Virus record (IMG/VR): IMGVR_UViG_3300031957_003203
Coordinates: 1-25,596 of that record
DNA length: 25,596 nt
Source of the DNA: a virus
Strand: one strand, 5' to 3'
Shown: in pieces, positions 20,097 to 25,596 of the stretch
Layout: each line of letters opens with the position of its first letter
Position numbering within the stretch: position 1 is the first letter of the stretch
Notes under the pieces: generated by a model
Seen by the model: the letters and a program-made list of their open reading frames with translations, nothing else
Told to the model about the DNA's origin: nothing
The model's database searches: none
Position numbers and translations under genes: made by a program

Positions 20097-21719
20097 ATGA
20101 AAGAGCGCATTCGCGTAGCGGCCGGATCCCGCCGCATCGATAAATCCGCGGTTCGCGAGGGCGTCGGCTTTACCACAGAGGCACCGCCGCGTGCTGGTGG
20201 CGATCCGTTCGACGCCACGCTGCACAATTGGCAGCCGGGCATCGGCTCGGCCGATCGTGATTGGCTGCCTTATCGCGACACGTCCGTCGCCCGCACCCGC
20301 AACATCATCCAGAATGAGCCCTGGGCGCAGGCCGGACTGGACGCCAAGGCCGCCACGGTCATCGGTCGGGGCTGGCTCTGGTCTTCGCGGCCGAATGCCA
20401 AGGCCTTGGGGCTGGATCCGGCATCGGAGGAATACAAGGCCCTCGCCAACAGCCTGGAGCAGGCCTTCGAAGCCTGGGGTGCGGACCCGGCTTTTCGGGG
20501 CGATTACTATCGTTCGGTCCCGTTCGGGATCCAGCTCTACCTGATTGCCCTGAGTCTCTTTCGCGATGGCGAAGGTTTGGCCCTGGTCAATTTCGAAACC
20601 GACCGCGCGGACGCGTTCAAATTCTACACCACGCTCCAGCTCATGGATCCTGATCGCCTGTCCAATCCGGATGACCAGATTGATGATGAGCATTTCCGGG
20701 GCGGGATCGAGCGGGACGATCGCGGCCGGCCGGTGCGTGCGCATTTCCGCAAAGCGCATCCCGATGATGTTTCATATCTCGCCTTCGATGCCTTCGAGTG
20801 GGAGAGCTTCAATATCCGCGAGCATTGGGGCCGCCCCCGCGTCATCCATCTTTTTGATCGAGACCGGGTGGATCAGCATCGTGGCGTCTCGCGTCTGGTC
20901 TCGATGCTTCGCCGGTTCAAGGTCCTGCAGTCCTACACCGATGCCGAGCTGAAGACCGCCGCGCTCAACGCAACGGTCTTCGCCACCATCTATTCCGATG
21001 GTGCAGGGGAATACCTGGCCGAGGCTTTCGGCGATCAAAGCATGGTGGGCAATCTTGATGGCCTGGTGAATCTGCAGAACAATTTCTACAAGGCGCAGGA
21101 TCCGCGCTTTGCCGGTTCCCGCGCCGTTCGGGTTTTCCCGGGCGATCGTGTCGATATGCATACTCAGGGCCGCGCCAATGCGGCCTTCGGCGAGTTTACC
21201 ACCGTCCTCTTGCGTTCTCTGGCCGCCGGTCTCGGCCTCACTTACGAGCAGCTGACCAAGGACTTTTCGAACACGAATTATTCCTCGGCGCGGGCGGCTA
21301 TGATCGAGGCCTGGCGCATCGTGGAGCGCGAGCGCAAGCTGATCCAGGACCTCTTCGCCGACCAGGTTCTGCTGGCCGTTCTGGAAGAGGCCTTCGATCA
21401 GGGAATGATCGAAGTCCCGGCCGGCTGTCCCGATTTCTGGGAGGCCCCGGCGGCCTACATCAAGGGGCGCTGGATCGCGCCGGCCAAAGGCTCGGTGGAC
21501 ATGGTCAAGGAAGGGCAGGGCAATGCCCTGGCCGTGGGCATGCTGCAGACCACCTATGATGATCTTGCCGCCGAAGCGGGGCGCGACCTGGACGATGTGA
21601 TCGCCTCGCAGGTCCGGATCCTCAAGGCCCTGGATGACGCCGGGCTCTCGCCGGCGCGGATATCTGAGGTCATGTCCGGCGTCCATTCCGCCATTGATGG
21701 CGAAAACGCCGCTGCCTGA
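20097..21719 (+). CDS. Portal protein, lambda GpB family
   Basis: A 540-residue protein forming the ring at the capsid vertex through which DNA enters and leaves. Family-typical elements include DTSVARTRNIIQNEPWAQAG (about 61-80), LIALSLFRDGEGLAL, an EWESFNIREHWGRPRVIHLF stretch, the LTYEQLTKDFSNTNYSSARAA segment (about 383-403) and a C-terminal helical end. The length agrees with lambda gpB (about 533). It starts 4 bp after the gpW-like gene. Confidence 0.94.
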   Translation: MKERIRVAAGSRRIDKSAVREGVGFTTEAPPRAGGDPFDATLHNWQPGIGSADRDWLPYRDTSVARTRNIIQNEPWAQAGLDAKAATVIGRGWLWSSRPNAKALGLDPASEEYKALANSLEQAFEAWGADPAFRGDYYRSVPFGIQLYLIALSLFRDGEGLALVNFETDRADAFKFYTTLQLMDPDRLSNPDDQIDDEHFRGGIERDDRGRPVRAHFRKAHPDDVSYLAFDAFEWESFNIREHWGRPRVIHLFDRDRVDQHRGVSRLVSMLRRFKVLQSYTDAELKTAALNATVFATIYSDGAGEYLAEAFGDQSMVGNLDGLVNLQNNFYKAQDPRFAGSRAVRVFPGDRVDMHTQGRANAAFGEFTTVLLRSLAAGLGLTYEQLTKDFSNTNYSSARAAMIEAWRIVERERKLIQDLFADQVLLAVLEEAFDQGMIEVPAGCPDFWEAPAAYIKGRWIAPAKGSVDMVKEGQGNALAVGMLQTTYDDLAAEAGRDLDDVIASQVRILKALDDAGLSPARISEVMSGVHSAIDGENAAA

Positions 21720-21736
21720 AATCGAAAGGAAACGCG

Positions 21737-23356
21737 ATGCCGCGTCCTGTGATGCGCCCGCCTAGCGGGCCGCAACGTCTTGCGCTCGCCCCGGGGCATG
21801 AGTCCGCCCTCTTGTTCGCCCTGCTCGATGGCGGGGGCGTGCATATGGGCGCGCATCTCCAGCCCTCCATGATGGAGCGGATGGGCGATGCCGGCCGCCA
21901 CCTGGCCCAAATGGTCGCTGGCCGCGAGGCTCGGCAGGAAGACCGGGGCTGGGCGCCGCAAGTGCCTGAATGGGCCGAGTTTGGCGAGCGCACCGACCAT
22001 GGCTATACGCTCGTCGAGAATGGCGCGGTGATGGATATTTCCGGCGCCCTCATGGCGCGCGGTTGGCAGGGTTGGTTCTCCGGCTGCTATTGGCCGGGCT
22101 ATCGTGATTATGTCGCGGCGGTCGAGGCCGCTCAGGAGGATGAGCGGGTCGATTTCATCTTCCCGCGCTTTGACACGCCGGGCGGCAATACGAACGGCAT
22201 GTGTGAAGCCGCTCGCGCACTGCGTGAGATGAATGAGGCTCATGGCGGCAAGCCGATCGTGGGGCACGCAGCCGAGCTGTGCTGCTCGGCAGGCATGGCC
22301 CTCGCCAGCCAGTGCGACGCTTTCTACGCCAGCGACGGTGCCACGGTCGGCTCGATCGGCGCGCGCCTGATGTTCTTCGACATGGTCGGCGCGATGGAGC
22401 GGTGGGGCGAGCAGGCCCATGTCTTCCGCTCTGGCCGGCTCAAGGACATGGGCGCCTGGTGGCGCGAGCCGAGCGAGGAAGAGGCTTCGCTTTTCCAGCT
22501 TGATGTCGATCACGCGGCCAGCCGCTTCTACGCCGAGCTGGCCGCTGGCCGCGACATGGACCTGGCTCAGATCCGCAAGTCGCGCGGCTGGGAAGCCCAA
22601 ACCTTCACTGCTGGCGATCCGCCGCCGCCGGAGCGCATCGATCCGATGCGCGCTGATGTCGGCCTGATCGACGGTGTCCTGACCGAAGAGGCGGCCTTCC
22701 GGGCGGCCCAAGCTCTGGGCGCGCCCGAATACGGCGCTGTGCCCGATCCCCAATCCACTGGCGCCGAGGAAAGCCGCGCGGCCCAGAAGACGGATCCGCA
22801 AGCGGCTGCATCCACTCAAGAGGAACCGACCATGTCGAAACTCTCTGCGCAGGCTGCCGCCCTTCTGGCCAAGAAGAAAAAGGGCACTCTCACCACGGCC
22901 GAGGCGGCCGATCTGAAAAAGCTGCAAGCCCTGCTGGCGGCGATGAATGAGGACACCGACACCGAAGGTGAGGACGACGACACCGACGCCGAGGGCGAGG
23001 ACGAAGATGTCGACGCCGAGGGCGAGGAAGACACCGATACCGACGCCGAGGGTGAAGACGAAGACACCGACGCCGAGGGCGAGGACGGTGACAAGAGTGC
23101 CCAGGCCCAGCGTGTTCTCGATCTCGCCGCCGCCCAGTCCAACCCGAAACTCGCCGGCCGTCTGGCCCTGCGCGTCGCTGAAGGCCGCATGACCTTCAAC
23201 GAGGCCGCCGCCGATCTCAACGCCGCCAAGTCTGGCGGCAAGCCCGGCCTGGTCGATCGTCTCGCCGATGCCGGTCGCGGCGGTGCCACTCCGGGCGACG
23301 GCAGCGGCAAGCCGAAACAGAGCGCTCTGGTCGCCGACGCGGCCTCCCGCACCTGA
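21737..23356 (+). CDS. S49-type capsid maturation protease with C-terminal scaffold domain (lambda gpC/Nu3 arrangement)
   Basis: A 539-residue protein. Residues about 80-300 are a signal-peptide-peptidase A/S49 domain: DISGALMARG, FPRFDTPGGNTNGM, the nucleophile Ser184 in LCCSAGMALAS and Lys236 in RSGRLKDMG, 52 residues later, a Ser-Lys dyad. Residues about 340-370 are a linker. The rest is a scaffold domain with an acidic repeat block and a basic/Ala-rich end. It processes head proteins inside the procapsid. An internal start at 22832 gives the scaffold alone, as Nu3 does from gene C of lambda. Confidence 0.92.
   Translation: MPRPVMRPPSGPQRLALAPGHESALLFALLDGGGVHMGAHLQPSMMERMGDAGRHLAQMVAGREARQEDRGWAPQVPEWAEFGERTDHGYTLVENGAVMDISGALMARGWQGWFSGCYWPGYRDYVAAVEAAQEDERVDFIFPRFDTPGGNTNGMCEAARALREMNEAHGGKPIVGHAAELCCSAGMALASQCDAFYASDGATVGSIGARLMFFDMVGAMERWGEQAHVFRSGRLKDMGAWWREPSEEEASLFQLDVDHAASRFYAELAAGRDMDLAQIRKSRGWEAQTFTAGDPPPPERIDPMRADVGLIDGVLTEEAAFRAAQALGAPEYGAVPDPQSTGAEESRAAQKTDPQAAASTQEEPTMSKLSAQAAALLAKKKKGTLTTAEAADLKKLQALLAAMNEDTDTEGEDDDTDAEGEDEDVDAEGEEDTDTDAEGEDEDTDAEGEDGDKSAQAQRVLDLAAAQSNPKLAGRLALRVAEGRMTFNEAAADLNAAKSGGKPGLVDRLADAGRGGATPGDGSGKPKQSALVADAASRT
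22832..23356 (+). CDS. Scaffold protein from internal start (Nu3-like)
   Basis: A 174-residue product in the same frame as the protease. The ATG at 22832 has AGAGGA 8 nt upstream and begins MSKLSAQAAALLAKKKK. A highly acidic centre follows (about 31 of 48 residues are Asp or Glu), then a helical end with RVLDLAAAQ and ADLNAAKSGGK. In lambda the equivalent nested gene is the main scaffold. Internal initiation is inferred from the ribosome binding site and the family; it is not proven here. Confidence 0.7.
   Translation: MSKLSAQAAALLAKKKKGTLTTAEAADLKKLQALLAAMNEDTDTEGEDDDTDAEGEDEDVDAEGEEDTDTDAEGEDEDTDAEGEDGDKSAQAQRVLDLAAAQSNPKLAGRLALRVAEGRMTFNEAAADLNAAKSGGKPGLVDRLADAGRGGATPGDGSGKPKQSALVADAASRT
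22952..23093 (+). repeat. Tandem acidic codon repeat in the scaffold
   Basis: Several imperfect copies of a unit encoding DTDAEGEDED follow each other without gaps. The DNA units share the GACGCCGAGGGCGAGGACGA core. Copy number may vary between relatives by slippage. Confidence 0.85.
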
Positions 23357-23424
23357 CCGTCCTGATCGGGTCGCCGATCAAGACACCACCCCAAACCTTC
23401 AACTGACGAAAAGGGAAGTTCCCC

Positions 23425-24099
23425 ATGCTTAAGGTTTACAAGGCGACCCGCCAGACCCTTCTGAGTTCGGTCGTCCTCTCCGTCCTGTCACACGATCTTT
23501 CGTATGCCGAGGGCACTCTTGCTGCCGGATCTGGCGCCGATCGGGAAGTCGTGATCGGTCAAGTGCTGGGCAAGGTCCTGTTCGGCACGCCGACCGAGGA
23601 TCATACTGACAACACCGGTAATGGTGCCATGTCCGGTCTGGCCCTCAAGGCCAACGCCCAACTCGGTGACTATACGGTCGAATGCATCACCGCCACCACT
23701 GACGCTGCGACCTTTGCGGTCTTCGACCCGCTCGGTCGGCGCATGGCCGATGCGGCCACGGATGCGGCCTATGATAATGGCGAGATCGCTTTCACAATCG
23801 CCGATGGCGCAACCGATTTCATTGTCGGTGATGCTTTCACCATCACCGTGCCGGAGGGCAGCGGCGAGTTTGTCGAGCTGTCGCTGACGGCTGTGGATGG
23901 CTCGGCCCGTCCAGCCGGTGTGTCTGCGAGCAATGAAACCGCTCCGGACGGCACGTCCGTGCCGATCGTGGTTCTGGAACGCCTGGCCACCATCAAGTCC
24001 ACGGGTCTGGTCTATCCGTCCGGCGCGAGCTCGGCCCAAAAGGCGGCGATCGTCGCGGCTCTGGACGCCCTCCACATCAAGACGCTCTCGGCGGCTTGA
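23425..24099 (+). CDS. Head decoration protein, gpD family
   Basis: A 224-residue protein, longer than lambda gpD (about 110). The N-terminal two thirds (about 60-160) carry beta-rich sequence with repeated DA/DG turns (AQLGDYTVECITATTDAATFAVFDPLGRR, then FTIADGATDFIVGDAFTITV), a pattern frequent in phage head decoration proteins with inserted beta domains. The C-terminal part (PIVVLERLATIKSTGLVYPSG... AALDALHIKTL) matches the gpD C-terminus. It lies between the protease/scaffold and the major capsid gene, as in lambda. AAGGGAAG precedes the ATG. Confidence 0.86.
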   Translation: MLKVYKATRQTLLSSVVLSVLSHDLSYAEGTLAAGSGADREVVIGQVLGKVLFGTPTEDHTDNTGNGAMSGLALKANAQLGDYTVECITATTDAATFAVFDPLGRRMADAATDAAYDNGEIAFTIADGATDFIVGDAFTITVPEGSGEFVELSLTAVDGSARPAGVSASNETAPDGTSVPIVVLERLATIKSTGLVYPSGASSAQKAAIVAALDALHIKTLSAA

Positions 24100-24159
24100 T
24101 CCCGCGCGGGCGCCTGCGGGTGCCCGCTCCCATCCGGCATCTGAAAGAAGGATTTCCAC

Positions 24160-25224
24160 ATGCCTCCGATTCAACTGTCGAGCGGGATCAACTTCCCGTT
24201 TGAAAATGTCGAGATCGCCCAGGCGCTCTCGGTCCTGCCCAACAAATACGGCAAAATCTCCCGCTCCGGCCTCTTTGGTCCCGGAAAGGGGCTGATTTCT
24301 CGCTATGCTGAGATCCGCATTCGGGATGGCAAGCTTGTCGTTCTGGGCTCCAAAAACCCCGGCGCTGATTCCGACACCCTGGAGCGTGGTGATGAAGATG
24401 CGCTCCACTTTCCGATCGCGCACTTTCCCTGGAAGGGCTCGATCGGTCCGGGTGATATCCAAGGCCTGTTCGCCTTTGAGGCTGGCCCGCATCGTATCAA
24501 GCAACAGGCCGAGGCGCTCAACGAGCTGCTGATCGATCTGCGCGAACCGGCGGATGCCACGACCGAGTATACGCGTGTCGGGGCTCTCAAGGGGCTGATC
24601 AAGGATGGTAACGGCAAGACGCTGTACGATCTCTATGATGCCTTCGAGATCACGAAGAAGGTCATCTACTTCGATCTCTCCAATGAGAATGCAGATGTTC
24701 CGAAGCAGTGCCGGGCGATCACCCAGCACATCGAGAAGAATCTCGGCGGTGACCAGATGACGCAGGTGCGTTGCTACGTCACCTCCGACGATCTCAACGA
24801 CATCCTGAACCATCCCTCGGTCGAGAAATACATCGTTTCCGGCTCGGGTATGGCGGTGCAGGCGCTGCGTCTGTCCAAACTGATGGCGGCCGAAGGGCAG
24901 TTCGTCAGCGAGATCGAGATCAATGGTGTGGTCTTCGAAACCTATGACGGTGAGGCCGTGCTGCGGAACGGTTCCACGGACCCCTACCTCACCGCCGGTA
25001 CGGGCCAGGCCTTCCCGGTCGGAACGCGCAATGCCTTCCGGACTTTCTATGCGCCGGCCCACGCCATGTCGGCCGCCAACAAACTGGGCCAGCGCATCTG
25101 GTCCTCCATGAAAGTGCTTGACCATGACCAGGGCATCGAAGTGGCAATGCAGATGAACGAGCTGAACATCTGCTCCCTTCCGCAAGCGCTGGTCGAGGTC
25201 AGCATGGGTGCGGATCCGTCCTAA
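24160..25224 (+). CDS. Major capsid protein, lambda GpE family
   Basis: A 354-residue protein (lambda gpE about 341) that forms the shell. Typical segments are IQLSSGINFPF at the start, FPWKGSIGPGDIQGLFAFE (about 89-107), an E-rich loop helix, and the C-terminal VLDHDQGIEVAMQMNELNICSLPQALVEV. Good Shine-Dalgarno (GAAAGAAGGA) upstream. A strong terminator follows the gene. Confidence 0.95.
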   Translation: MPPIQLSSGINFPFENVEIAQALSVLPNKYGKISRSGLFGPGKGLISRYAEIRIRDGKLVVLGSKNPGADSDTLERGDEDALHFPIAHFPWKGSIGPGDIQGLFAFEAGPHRIKQQAEALNELLIDLREPADATTEYTRVGALKGLIKDGNGKTLYDLYDAFEITKKVIYFDLSNENADVPKQCRAITQHIEKNLGGDQMTQVRCYVTSDDLNDILNHPSVEKYIVSGSGMAVQALRLSKLMAAEGQFVSEIEINGVVFETYDGEAVLRNGSTDPYLTAGTGQAFPVGTRNAFRTFYAPAHAMSAANKLGQRIWSSMKVLDHDQGIEVAMQMNELNICSLPQALVEVSMGADPS

Positions 25225-25247
25225 CCCTGAAGACCTCCCCAAACTCA

Positions 25248-25278
25248 AAGGCCGGGGCCGTGTGCCCCGGCCTTCTTC
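25248..25278 (+). terminator. Strong rho-independent terminator after the capsid gene
   Basis: AAGGCCGGGGC (25248-25258) pairs with GCCCCGGCCTT (25264-25274) across a 5-nt loop, followed by CTTC. The 11-bp stem is nearly all G-C. It would separate expression of the head genes from the next gene or limit readthrough. Confidence 0.85.
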
Positions 25279-25366
25279 TCAAGCCCTGGGTCCCCCGCAT
25301 CCGGCCAGGGTTTCAGATGAAGGCTGCGCCTGGCGCGTCTTGAGGGTGCTTCACAGGAGAAACGCG

Positions 25367-25596
25367 ATGACCGCGAAAAAACCTGCCGCCAAGACGGCGG
25401 CACCGAAAAAGTCTGCGCCGAAGGCCAAGTCTTCGCCGGCGCCGAACAAGGCCGAGGCCAAGACCGAAACGGGCGAGCCTCAATCCGATCTGCTGTCGGC
25501 GGGGACGCCGCCGGCTGCGAACGGTGAAGCCGTCACGCCGCCGGTCGTGGGCGAAGCCTCGACCCCGGCCGATGAGGAAGCCAAGGGCGCGGAATC
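25367..25596 (+). CDS. Partial Ala/Lys/Pro-rich phage protein, cut by the window end
   Basis: The frame opens at 25367 behind CAGGAGA and continues beyond the window; 76 residues are visible. The N-terminus (TAKKPAAKTAAPKKSAPKAK) is basic and histone-tail-like, followed by an acidic, Pro-rich stretch. In lambda the place after gpE belongs to gpFI, so a packaging or connector accessory protein is possible, but the composition alone does not show this. Confidence 0.6.
   Translation, partial: MTAKKPAAKTAAPKKSAPKAKSSPAPNKAEAKTETGEPQSDLLSAGTPPAANGEAVTPPVVGEASTPADEEAKGAE

Noticed and set aside
21554-22927. 457-residue minus-strand frame
   Set aside because: Antisense to the portal end and the S49 protease, with no motif; a codon-bias artefact.
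24965-24975. GGAACGGTTCC palindrome in the capsid gene
   Set aside because: It resembles the dispersed palindrome but the arms differ; single occurrence inside a conserved coding region.
23488-25248. 586-residue open frame on the minus strand
   Set aside because: It is fully antisense to the decoration and major capsid genes, which are clear by family. No ribosome binding site or neighbour supports it.

Overview
The window is the left and central part of a lambda-like prophage in a high-GC alphaproteobacterium. It starts at the probable attachment end (a host tRNA-His gene) and stops inside the head operon. The host call rests on the tRNA-His, which has no encoded G-1 opposite C73 and carries A73, a feature known from many Alphaproteobacteria. 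It also rests on the GC-rich coding style. The genus cannot be fixed from sequence alone. The phage call rests on a tyrosine integrase beside the tRNA, a CI/Cro-type immunity region, and a head module in lambda order: TerS, GpA-type TerL, gpW, portal B, protease C with nested scaffold, decoration D, major capsid E.

Layout. (1) 1-165: tRNA-His and the left end. (2) 166-7433: a leftward operon with tight gene junctions: integrase, small HTH proteins, a MazG-like pyrophosphohydrolase fusion, a zinc-ribbon protein, a large ParB-like protein and regulators. One rightward zinc-ribbon gene (6319-6627) overlaps the start of its divergent neighbour. (3) 7434-8561: the immunity region. A LexA/CI-type self-cleaving repressor and a small membrane protein are flanked by three copies of the operator TTACGA-AAAA-TCGTAA (two on the left, one on the right). 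This recalls lambda OL/OR. (4) 8562-16093: the rightward early operon, starting with a Cro-like gene and made largely of small genes that overlap by ATGA or similar junctions. It contains a DUF4326 protein, a probable PD-(D/E)xK protein and a lambda-O-like replication protein gene with internal repeats that look like an origin. Around 9545-10459 there is a leftward cassette that disturbs the pattern. (5) 16094-16362: a non-coding control region with a terminator and several dyads, the likely late-gene switch. (6) 16363-25596: the packaging and head genes, with a tRNA-Gly(UCC) between TerL and gpW, a strong terminator after the capsid gene, and a truncated Ala/Lys/Pro-rich ORF at the edge.

How it works together (inference): CI binding at the three operators would silence both the leftward (int/parB) and rightward (cro/replication) operons. 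SOS-driven cleavage of CI at Ala89-Gly90 would release them. The replication gene would fire from its own internal origin, and the protein encoded at 15329-16093 is a candidate late regulator acting on 16094-16362. The points most worth following up are a four-copy palindrome (core CGAACGGCGTTCG) spread at about 4 kb spacing, possibly linked to the ParB-like protein; a hairpin that buries the ribosome binding site of the first leftward gene; and the intragenic repeat array in the replication gene.
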